From positions 1 through 12,242 of the forward strand of contig CALFIT010000172.1 of NCBI GenBank assembly GCA_937877465.1: DNA of 12,242 nucleotides, written 5' to 3'. Below the pieces are notes generated by a model. That model was not told where the DNA came from and searched no databases. It saw nothing but the letters and a program-made list of their open reading frames with translations. Source of the stretch: an uncultured Bacteroidales bacterium (GTDB lineage Bacteria; Bacteroidota; Bacteroidia; Bacteroidales; F082). Position numbers and translations under genes: made by a program. Shown here piece by piece: positions 6,748 through 12,242 of the stretch. Position 1 is the stretch's first letter, and every line of letters begins with the position of its first letter.

Positions 6748-7989
6748 CTACCTCGTCAAGCAGGCATCCAACTCCTTCGCCAAGGCATCCTTATCCAAGT
6801 GCTGCCCAATGAAGACGAGCTTCTGCATGCGGTCGCCGTAGGTGTCGTCCCAGTCGCGGCGGAGGGTGGGCTCGCGGTCCATCATCATGGCCAACTCGTT
6901 GGCGGGCATGGTGGCGAACCACAGGCCGGCATCGCGGAGCGAGACCTGTTTGCCCGCCTGCTCGAAGATGTAGCAGTTGTCCATCTCGTTCTTGAAGTAG
7001 CAAATGCCCTTCACGCGGATGACGTTCTTCGGCATCTTGCGTGCCACAAACTCGTCGAAACGCGCCATGTTGAACGGCTGGCGACGGTAATACACGAAGG
7101 TGCCGATGCCGTATTCCTCCACCTCGCCGCCCTCGTGGTCGTGGTGATGGTGATGGCCATGTTCGTGCTCATCGTCATCATCGTCATCGTCATGATGGTG
7201 ATGATGCTCGTGTTCGTCCTCGTCGTCATCGTCGTCATCATGATGGTGCTCCTCCTCGACGGAACCTTCCACTTCCTTGATCCAAGTGGCGGAGGTGGCC
7301 ACCTTGTCGAAGTCGAACATGTGGGTGTTCAAAATCTTGTCGAAATCCACCTCGCCGTAGTCGCATTCGATGATTTCGGCGGTGGGCTGCAAGGCGCGGA
7401 CGATGCTCTTCACGCGGCCCAACTCCTCTGTCGTGACCTCGGATGCTTTGTTGAGCAGGATGATGTTACAGAACTCAATCTGCTGTATGACAAGGCTTTC
7501 CAAGTCGTCCTCAGCCAAGTTTTTCTTCATCAGGTCGTCGCCGCAGCCAAACTCGCTCTGCATCCGCAGCGCATCGACCACGGTCACGATGCAGTCCAAG
7601 ACGGGCAGGCCGTCCTTGGTGAGCTGCCAAGCCATCTCGGGCATGGAGCAAATCGTCTGCGCAATCGGCTCCGGCTCGCAGATGCCGCTGGCCTCGATGA
7701 CGATGTAGTCGAACTTCTGCATGACGATGATTTCGTGCAGTTGCTGGATGAGGTCCATCTTCAAGGTGCAGCAGATGCAGCCATTCTGCAAGGCAACCAA
7801 ACTATCATCTTTTTGTCCAACCACACCGCCTTTTTCGATGAGGTCGGCATCGATGTTCACCTCGCCTATGTCGTTGACAATCACGGCGAACTTGATGCCC
7901 TTGCGGTTGTTCAATATCTTGTTGACCAAGGTGGTCTTGCCGCTTCCGAGATAGCCGGTGAGCAGCAGTACGGGAATATCTTTCTTCAT
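6748..7989 (-). CDS. COG0523 (CobW/YjiA/ZNG-type) metal-chaperone GTPase
   Basis: This is a 413-aa G3E-family GTPase. Walker A is G-Y-L-G-S-G-K-T at 12-19. The family metal-binding motif C-I-C-C lies at 71-74 (after Q-N-G). E-A-S-G-I-C-E-P is at 99-106, and the guanine-specificity-type L-L-N-K-A-S at 178-183. Residues about 290-405 form the CobW C-terminal domain. Between them, residues 245-286 are almost pure His, Asp and Glu in two alternating blocks, a probable divalent-metal (zinc or nickel type) reservoir. Such proteins load metal into client enzymes or help under metal shortage; the metal and client cannot be told here. No Zur-type operator was recognised. A consensus -7 box lies 26 bp upstream of the ATG. 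The neighbours (fRMsr, OxyR-like regulator) are divergent and form separate transcripts. Confidence 0.9.
   Translation of the reverse strand: MKKDIPVLLLTGYLGSGKTTLVNKILNNRKGIKFAVIVNDIGEVNIDADLIEKGGVVGQKDDSLVALQNGCICCTLKMDLIQQLHEIIVMQKFDYIVIEASGICEPEPIAQTICSMPEMAWQLTKDGLPVLDCIVTVVDALRMQSEFGCGDDLMKKNLAEDDLESLVIQQIEFCNIILLNKASEVTTEELGRVKSIVRALQPTAEIIECDYGEVDFDKILNTHMFDFDKVATSATWIKEVEGSVEEEHHHDDDDDDEDEHEHHHHHDDDDDDDEHEHGHHHHHDHEGGEVEEYGIGTFVYYRRQPFNMARFDEFVARKMPKNVIRVKGICYFKNEMDNCYIFEQAGKQVSLRDAGLWFATMPANELAMMMDREPTLRRDWDDTYGDRMQKLVFIGQHLDKDALAKELDACLTR
7132..7257 (-). repeat. His/Asp codon repeat tract inside the GTPase gene
   Basis: About 42 codons, nearly all CAT/CAC, GAT/GAC or GAG/GAA, form two imperfect copies of an (Asp)6-7, E-x-E-H-E-type, (His)5 block. 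The tract is low-complexity and triplet-based, so its length may vary between strains without breaking the frame. Confidence 0.75.
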
Positions 7990-8014
7990 TGTCGTAGGGT
8001 TTTGGAATGGGGTG

Positions 8015-8022
8015 CAAAGATA
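8015..8022 (-). promoter_or_regulatory. -7 element of the GTPase gene
   Basis: The minus strand reads TATCTTTG, a full match to TAnnTTTG. It lies 25 bp before the ATG, giving a leader near 20 nt. TTTG tetramers upstream have spacings of about 16 and 23 bp, outside the usual 19-21, so the -33 element is uncertain. Confidence 0.6.
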
Positions 8023-8024
8023 CT

Positions 8025-8083
8025 AAAGATTTAAGATTCAAAATTCAAAATTTATAATTCAAAGATTTGAAGATTTAAAATTC
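8025..8083. repeat. AT-rich low-complexity spacer with ATTCAAA and AAGATTT repeats
   Basis: Three copies of ATTCAAA (8036-8042, 8043-8049, 8057-8063) and repeated AAGATTT words fill the divergent spacer between the GTPase and fRMsr genes. Spacers of this texture are common between Bacteroidota genes. No specific operator is visible. Confidence 0.5.
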
Positions 8084-8107
8084 GCAGATGGAAATGCGAA
8101 ATTTATG

Positions 8108-8115
8108 TACTTTTG
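8108..8115 (+). promoter_or_regulatory. -7 element of the fRMsr gene, very short leader
   Basis: TACTTTTG, a full match to TAnnTTTG, ends 8 bp before the ATG at 8124. The mRNA leader would be only about 4-6 nt. The element lies downstream of the alternative ATG at 8088, which decides the start in favour of 8124. Confidence 0.6.
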
Positions 8116-8123
8116 TGCCTGTT

Positions 8124-8576
8124 ATGGACAAAAACGAAACCTACAAACTCCTCCTCGCCCAAGTGAAGGCGATGGTGAGAGACGAAAGCGACGCCGTGGC
8201 GAACATGGCCAACGTGGCCGCACTCATCCAAGAGACGTTCCACTTCTGGTGGACGGGCTTCTACCGCGTCAGCGGCGAGCAATTGGTGCTCGGTCCGTTC
8301 CAAGGGCCGGTGGCCTGCACCCGCATCGGCTTCGGCAAGGGCGTTTGCGGCACGGCGTGGAAAGAACGGAAGACCATCGTCGTTGCTAACGTGGAGCAGT
8401 TTCCCGGCCACATCGCGTGCAGCTCGGAATCGAAGAGCGAAATCGTGGTGCCGCTTATTAATAAAGGTGAAGTGGTCGGCGTGCTCGACATCGACAGCGA
8501 GCGTTTGGCCACTTTCGACGCCACCGACCGGCATTGGCTGGAACAGATTGCCGAGGCCGTGGCTGCCGTGCTATAG
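8124..8576 (+). CDS. msrC: Free methionine-(R)-sulfoxide reductase (fRMsr, GAF-domain)
   Basis: This is a 150-aa single GAF-domain enzyme that reduces free L-methionine-(R)-sulfoxide to methionine in the cytoplasm, with electrons usually supplied by thioredoxin. The three family cysteines are present: Cys65 (P-V-A-C-T-R-I), Cys75 (G-K-G-V-C-G-T-A) and Cys99 (F-P-G-H-I-A-C). Their spacing of 10 and 24 residues equals that of the E. coli enzyme (Cys84, Cys94, Cys118). S-E-I-V-V-P-L at 105-111 and G-V-L-D-I-D-S at 119-125 complete the substrate-binding GAF core. The frame opens at 8088, but the start at 8124 matches family length and lies just after the -7 box. The stop overlaps the last codons of the convergent LysR gene: both genes end in the same palindromic CTATAG. 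Confidence 0.93.
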   Translation: MDKNETYKLLLAQVKAMVRDESDAVANMANVAALIQETFHFWWTGFYRVSGEQLVLGPFQGPVACTRIGFGKGVCGTAWKERKTIVVANVEQFPGHIACSSESKSEIVVPLINKGEVVGVLDIDSERLATFDATDRHWLEQIAEAVAAVL

Positions 8577-9500
8577 CCGCAAATAGTCGGTGCGGATCAT
8601 GCCATCGAGCATCTCCTTCGGGATAAGCGTCTTGATGGCCTTGACGACGATGTTCATCATCCTCTCGTGGATGAAGTCCTTCCTGAAGGCGAGGCCAATG
8701 GTGCGTTGCGGTTCGGGGTTGACGATGGGGCGCAGGTTGGCCCTCACCGCCTCGCTCATCAGCTTGGCGTGGGTCTCGGGCACGATGGTGATGCCGCCGT
8801 TCTCGTTCACGATCTGGATCAGGATGATGACGCGCCCGCCCTCATACATCTTCTCGTACGACAAAGGCTCGCTCGACCGCAGCATCGAGCGGTCGAACAG
8901 GCGTATGCCGTCCTTCATCATCCACAAAGGCTTGTCCATCAGTTCCTCCATCTCGAAGCACTCGGCCTGCAACATCGTCTTTTCCTTGGGCGACACATAG
9001 GCCAAAAAACGCTCGTGGTACAACGGAATCTCCAACAAATCAGGGTCGTTGACGGGATAGTTCAGGATGCCCATGTCGATTTCGGCTTTCTTCAACTTGG
9101 CAGCAATGGTGGTCGAAATCATTTCCTCCATGCGCAGCCTGATGTCAGGGTGGTAAAGCGTCAGGTACTTGAACATTCCCGCCATCAGGATGGGGGCCAC
9201 GGTGGCGGTGAGGGCAATGCTCAAGTCGCCGGTGCTGAGTTCGCGCTCGATGGTAGTCAGTTCCTTGATCTGGCGGGCATGGAAGACCATCAGCTTGGCC
9301 TCCGAAATCACGCTCTTCCCCACTTCGGTGGTGGTCACGGGATGCGTGTCGCGGTTGAAGATCTTCACGTCCAACTCCTCTTCCAACTTCTTCACCATCA
9401 GGCTCAACGTGGACTGCGTCACGCCGCAGGCTTCGGCAGCATCCACGAAATAGCCGTATTTCTCAACGGCAATGATGTATTCCAATTGTTGTAAGGTCAT
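8571..9500 (-). CDS. LysR-family regulator, OxyR-like but lacking redox cysteines
   Basis: This is a 309-aa LysR-type transcription factor. Residues 1-60 form the winged helix-turn-helix (M-T-L-Q-Q-L-E-Y at the start, G-V-T-Q-S-T-L-S at 26-33, K-K-L-E-E-E-L at 37-43). Residues about 90-300 are the periplasmic-binding-protein-like effector domain. Overall layout and length resemble Bacteroidota OxyR. However, the segment that normally carries the peroxide-sensing cysteine (a G-H-C-x-R-D-Q type motif after P-L-W) here reads P-L-W-M-M-K-D-G-I-R-L-F-D-R (191-204), and no second cysteine follows. The only cysteines are 25 and 181. It therefore cannot sense peroxide by the classical disulfide. The start at 9500 is chosen over an upstream in-frame ATG at 9617 because of family length and the promoter at 9521-9554. 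It is divergent from trkH. Confidence 0.85.
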   Translation of the reverse strand: MTLQQLEYIIAVEKYGYFVDAAEACGVTQSTLSLMVKKLEEELDVKIFNRDTHPVTTTEVGKSVISEAKLMVFHARQIKELTTIERELSTGDLSIALTATVAPILMAGMFKYLTLYHPDIRLRMEEMISTTIAAKLKKAEIDMGILNYPVNDPDLLEIPLYHERFLAYVSPKEKTMLQAECFEMEELMDKPLWMMKDGIRLFDRSMLRSSEPLSYEKMYEGGRVIILIQIVNENGGITIVPETHAKLMSEAVRANLRPIVNPEPQRTIGLAFRKDFIHERMMNIVVKAIKTLIPKEMLDGMIRTDYLRL

Positions 9501-9504
9501 CTTT

Positions 9505-9519
9505 ATTGATATTATCAAT
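9505..9519. promoter_or_regulatory. Palindromic LysR-type operator candidate
   Basis: ATTGATA-T-TATCAAT is a perfect inverted repeat with 7-bp arms and fits the LysR T-N11-A rule (T9506, A9518). It covers the expected transcription start of the LysR-family gene (just after its -7 box), a position suited to autorepression. It lies about 45 bp upstream of the trkH -7 box. Confidence 0.5.
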
Positions 9520-9520
9520 G

Positions 9521-9554
9521 CAAAGATAGACATTATTGTATTGACCGATGCAAA
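9521..9554 (-). promoter_or_regulatory. Promoter of the LysR-family gene
   Basis: The -7 element is TATCTTTG (9521-9528), a full match to TAnnTTTG. A TTTG lies 22 bp upstream (9551-9554). The leader is about 15 nt. It overlaps the trkH promoter (9540-9571) on the other strand, so the two promoters must compete. Confidence 0.65.
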
Positions 9555-9571
9555 ACGCCGGAATATTTTTG
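9540..9571 (+). promoter_or_regulatory. Promoter of trkH
   Basis: ATTG (9540-9543) is followed after 20 bp by TATTTTTG (9564-9571), a full match to the -7 consensus TAnnTTTG. The ATG at 9598 follows with a leader of about 20 nt. Confidence 0.6.
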
Positions 9572-9597
9572 CCGCCACGACTAAAAACATTCGGCCT

Positions 9598-11052
9598 ATG
9601 AAGAAATGGAATACCACTTTACGCTATGCGGGCTTTTCCCTGACGGGAATCGCCTTGCTCATGTTCGTCTCGGCGTTCATCGCCTACCGCAACCATCAAG
9701 ACGACAGCCTCACGCCGCTGCTGTTTGCCGCCATGGTCACCTTCCTCAGTGGCTTTTTCGCCATCATCGCCACGAAGCCTCGGGGCAGAATGGGTGTCGA
9801 GGAGGGCTTTTGCATCGTCACGGGGTGTTGGATAGCCGCTTGTGCCTTCGGTGCCATCCCGTTCCTGATGTTTGGCGGCGAGTTTACGCCCGTCAATGCC
9901 TTTTTCGAAAGCGTATCGGGGTTTACCACGACTGGAGCCTCCATCCTCAACGACATCGAGGCGTTGCCGAAAGGCTTGCAGTTTTGGCGCATCGCGACGG
10001 CCTGGATTGGGGGCATTGGCATCGTCACCCTCATCTCCTTGGTCATCCCGGCCCAACAGGACAGGCACTCCGTGTTGGCCAGCGTCGAGCTTTCGGACTT
10101 GGCCAAATCCTATTATGGAGGCCGCAGAAAGCCCTTCGTCTATCGCATGATGGCCGTCTACCTCATCATTACTACGGCCACTTGTCTTGCCTTACGCCTC
10201 ACCAAAATGCCTTGGTTCGATGCCGTCACCTTGGCCATGTCTGCTTGCAGCACCTGCGGCTTTTGTGCCAAGAACCTCAGCGTGGGCTTCTACAACAACG
10301 TGGCCGTGGAAGTCATCCTCATCGCCGCCATGCTGATGGGCGCCACCAACTTCAGCCTCATGTTCTCGACGGTGTGGCCCGACAAGCGCACCCGCAAGAA
10401 CCTCTTCAACACGCAAGTCGTCAGGTGGTTTCTGGCCTTGGTTGCGGCAGCCACGCTCATCGTCGCGGCCAACCTTTACTTCAACGGCTATTATCCCACT
10501 TTCGCGAAGTCGTTGCGCATGGCGGCATTCCAAGTATGCTCGTTATCGACGACGACGGGTTTCGCCACCGCCGACACCAACCTCTGGCCTTCGGGCAGCA
10601 TCGGCATACTGATGCTTTGCTCCTTGGTCTGCGGCTGTTCAGGGTCCACCTCGGGCGGCATGAAGATGGACCGTTTCGTCATCGTCGTCAAAAGCATCAA
10701 GAGCATGGTCAGGTCGCTCATCGGGGCCAACAACGTCAACCAGACCAAGCTTGACGGACAACTGAAAACGGAAGAGAGCCTCAGCTCCATCTTGGCCTTC
10801 ATGGGCACCTACCTCGTCATCATCGCCATGGGCACCGTCGTCTTTGCCGTCAGCATGGACTTCCAGACCTCGCTTTCGGCGGCCATCGCCTGCATGGGCA
10901 GCGTAGGGCCAGGCTTCGGCGACGTCGGGTCGATGGGCAACTACGCCGGTTTCTTGGGCTTCCAAAAGGTGGTTGCCATGCTCATCATGCTCTTGGGCCG
11001 TGTCGAAATCTTCCCCATGCTGATTGCGGCCAGAAGCCTTTTCAGGCGGTGA
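9598..11052 (+). CDS. trkH: TrkH-family potassium uptake transporter
   Basis: This is a 484-aa inner-membrane K+ translocating subunit of the TrkH/KtrB superfamily. The four pore-loop filters are visible in order: S-G-F-T-T-T-G (107-113), C-S-T-C-G-F-C (217-223), L-S-T-T-T-G-F (315-321) and G-S-V-G-P-G-F-G (434-441). The gating loop in the third repeat is G-C-S-G-S-T-S-G-G-M-K (346-356). Hydrophobic helices flank each loop. TrkH normally works with the cytoplasmic NAD/ATP-binding TrkA, which is often adjacent in this phylum; no trkA is in this window, so it must be elsewhere or absent. The second filter is unusual in having two cysteines around its glycine. The start at 9598 sits behind a good promoter; an in-frame ATG at 9472 would lie inside the LysR gene and upstream of the promoter. 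Confidence 0.92.
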   Translation: MKKWNTTLRYAGFSLTGIALLMFVSAFIAYRNHQDDSLTPLLFAAMVTFLSGFFAIIATKPRGRMGVEEGFCIVTGCWIAACAFGAIPFLMFGGEFTPVNAFFESVSGFTTTGASILNDIEALPKGLQFWRIATAWIGGIGIVTLISLVIPAQQDRHSVLASVELSDLAKSYYGGRRKPFVYRMMAVYLIITTATCLALRLTKMPWFDAVTLAMSACSTCGFCAKNLSVGFYNNVAVEVILIAAMLMGATNFSLMFSTVWPDKRTRKNLFNTQVVRWFLALVAAATLIVAANLYFNGYYPTFAKSLRMAAFQVCSLSTTTGFATADTNLWPSGSIGILMLCSLVCGCSGSTSGGMKMDRFVIVVKSIKSMVRSLIGANNVNQTKLDGQLKTEESLSSILAFMGTYLVIIAMGTVVFAVSMDFQTSLSAAIACMGSVGPGFGDVGSMGNYAGFLGFQKVVAMLIMLLGRVEIFPMLIAARSLFRR

Positions 11053-11076
11053 TTCCCACGGTTTCATTGAAGCACA

Positions 11077-11108
11077 CTTGCGCAATTCCGATTTTTTGCT
11101 TTCCTTTG
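11077..11108 (+). promoter_or_regulatory. Probable promoter of the DUF389 gene
   Basis: CTTG (11077-11080) is followed after 20 bp by TTCCTTTG (11101-11108), seven of eight matches to TAnnTTTG. The ATG is 33 bp further on. The CTTG element is part of an 8-bp palindrome TTGCGCAA (11078-11085). No terminator hairpin with a T-run is visible after trkH, so read-through is also possible. Confidence 0.4.
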
Positions 11109-11141
11109 CATTTATTTTCACACGAACAAACACAAGCAACC

Positions 11142-12242
11142 ATGAAAAACTTCTTCCAACGAGTGCTACAATATCTGAAGTCGCTCATCCATTTTTCCGA
11201 CGAAATCGACTACGAGAACGCCAGCGCGTCCATCCGCAAAAACATCGCCTTCAAGGGCACCAACGTGTTCATCTTGGCCTGCGCCATCATCATCGCCTCA
11301 GTCGGCCTCAACGTCAACTCCATCCCCGTCATCATCGGCGCCATGTTGATTTCGCCCGTGATGGGACCCATCTTGGGCTTCGGCTTGGGTCTTGGCACCG
11401 AGGACAACAAGTTGGTGAAGGACTCGCTGAAAAACTTTGCCGTGATGGTGGTCATCAGCATTTTGGCCTCCACGCTCTATTTCCTGCTCAGCCCGCTGAG
11501 TTTGGCCAACCCATCAGAATTGTTGGCCCGCACCAACCCCACCATCTACGACGTGCTCATCGCCCTCTTCGGCGGCTTGGCGGGCATCATCGAGACCTCG
11601 CGCAAGGACAAGGGCACCGTGATTTCGGGCGTCGCCATCGCCACGGCCCTCATGCCGCCCCTTTGCACCGTGGGCTACGGCATCTCCATCTGGAACTGGA
11701 GCTATGCCATCGGGGCGCTCTACCTGTTCATCATCAACAGCATCTTCATCGCCTTGGCCACTTTCGCTGCGGTGAAATACTTCCGCTTCCCCATCACGGC
11801 CAACGACGAGAACCACAAGCGCTTGCCCAAGAAATGGGTGGTTGCCATCATGATTATCGTCATTGTGCCCAGCATCATCTCGGCCATCTCGGTCGTCAAG
11901 GAAAACAATTTCATCACACATGCCGAGAGATTGGTGGCCGAAAACAAGAACCTCGGCAAATGCTTCATCTACGACCACAAGGCCACCTATTCGCGCAAGT
12001 CGCCCACGCTTGAACTGTTCCTCGCCGGCGAAACCCTGACCGCCGAGGCCAAGGAGAATTTCTATCGGGAGGCCGAGGAATATGGCATCACGCGCAGCCA
12101 AATCATCTTCCACGAAGATGCCACCAGCATGAGGCAAGAACTCTCGGAAACGGAAATCATCAGAGGTATCTACGAGCATAACGATAAGCAAATCAGGATA
12201 TTGACCGACAGCATCGCCAAGTTGGAAACGGCGCTCTCTGGC
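11142..12242 (+). CDS. DUF389 family membrane protein, 3' end beyond the window
   Basis: The frame is open for 367 codons from the ATG to the window edge, so the C-terminus is missing. The family signatures are clear: G-A-M-L-I-S-P-V-M-G-P-I-L-G at 66-79 and A-T-A-L-M-P-P-L-C-T-V-G-Y at 167-179, both in the hydrophobic core. About six membrane segments lie between residues 38 and 252 (roughly 38-56, 62-84, 98-116, 136-152, 158-214 as two helices, 232-252). A soluble tail begins near 253 and has a helical, Glu/Lys-rich stretch near the cut. DUF389 proteins are widespread inner-membrane proteins without an established function. It follows trkH by 89 bp on the same strand with its own weak promoter, so a link to ion transport is only suggestive. 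Confidence 0.88.
   Translation, partial: MKNFFQRVLQYLKSLIHFSDEIDYENASASIRKNIAFKGTNVFILACAIIIASVGLNVNSIPVIIGAMLISPVMGPILGFGLGLGTEDNKLVKDSLKNFAVMVVISILASTLYFLLSPLSLANPSELLARTNPTIYDVLIALFGGLAGIIETSRKDKGTVISGVAIATALMPPLCTVGYGISIWNWSYAIGALYLFIINSIFIALATFAAVKYFRFPITANDENHKRLPKKWVVAIMIIVIVPSIISAISVVKENNFITHAERLVAENKNLGKCFIYDHKATYSRKSPTLELFLAGETLTAEAKENFYREAEEYGITRSQIIFHEDATSMRQELSETEIIRGIYEHNDKQIRILTDSIAKLETALSG

Noticed and set aside
6799..8034. Long plus-strand open frame opposite the GTPase gene
   Set aside because: It is an antisense shadow of a G+C-rich gene and of its His/Asp tract; the predicted protein is Val/His-rich with no motif.
8667..9494. Plus-strand open frame opposite the LysR-family gene
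   Set aside because: His/Gln/Val-rich antisense shadow without domain features.
8571..9500. Naming the regulator oxyR
   Set aside because: Both redox cysteines are missing, so the symbol would imply a mechanism that the sequence does not support.
9472..9597. Longer N-terminus for TrkH
   Set aside because: It would lie inside the LysR gene and its promoter region; the ATG at 9598 follows a proper promoter.
9501..9617. Longer N-terminus for the LysR-family protein
   Set aside because: It would cross the promoter and operator candidates; the standard LysR start is the Met at 9500.
11024..12013. Plus-strand open frame of about 330 codons over the DUF389 gene
   Set aside because: A shifted-frame shadow giving a His/Arg/Gln-rich product. 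The frame starting at 11142 carries the DUF389 motifs and stays open to the edge.

Overview
The window looks like a chromosomal segment of a Bacteroidota species, probably an anaerobic gut-type member of the Bacteroidales. Nearly every transcription start region carries the Bacteroidota sigma-factor -7 element TAnnTTTG, sometimes with a TTTG-like element 18-22 bp upstream. Start codons lack Shine-Dalgarno sequences, and the protein families fit that phylum. Genus cannot be fixed from the sequence alone.

Left part (1-6715, all genes on the minus strand). Reading in the direction of transcription: a AAA ATPase with a C-terminal PD-(D/E)XK-like nuclease domain (5141-6586) has two 36-bp palindromic repeats across its promoter. 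It is followed by an unusual phosphoribosyltransferase (4292-5095), a TPR-like/DUF2971 protein (3156-4271), an exported coiled-coil protein (1885-3120) and an AlbA_2/HATPase (RecG-C-like) regulator (194-1855). Gaps are only 20-45 bp. At the edge lies the first 18 codons of what looks like an AGCS sodium:amino-acid symporter. This block looks accessory: the 1.9-4.3 kb part is visibly AT-rich, the families are patchily distributed types, and two kinds of short repeats bracket it (36-bp palindromes at 6626-6715, 11-bp direct repeats at 78-209).

Right part (6748-12242) is G+C-richer and looks like core genome: a COG0523/CobW-type metal-chaperone GTPase with a long His/Asp metal-binding tract (minus), free methionine-(R)-sulfoxide reductase (plus), an OxyR-like LysR regulator that lacks the redox cysteines (minus, tail to tail with the reductase), a TrkH potassium transporter (plus, divergent from the regulator) and a DUF389 membrane protein cut by the window end. 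The theme is metal, redox and ion homeostasis.

The best candidates for something undescribed are the ATPase-nuclease with its promoter-overlapping palindromes, the PRTase-DUF2971-exported protein-AlbA/HATPase cassette as a possible defence or stress module, and the cysteine-less OxyR-like protein coupled to fRMsr. No CRISPR array, rRNA, tRNA or transposase is visible. No gene-free stretch exceeds 300 bp.
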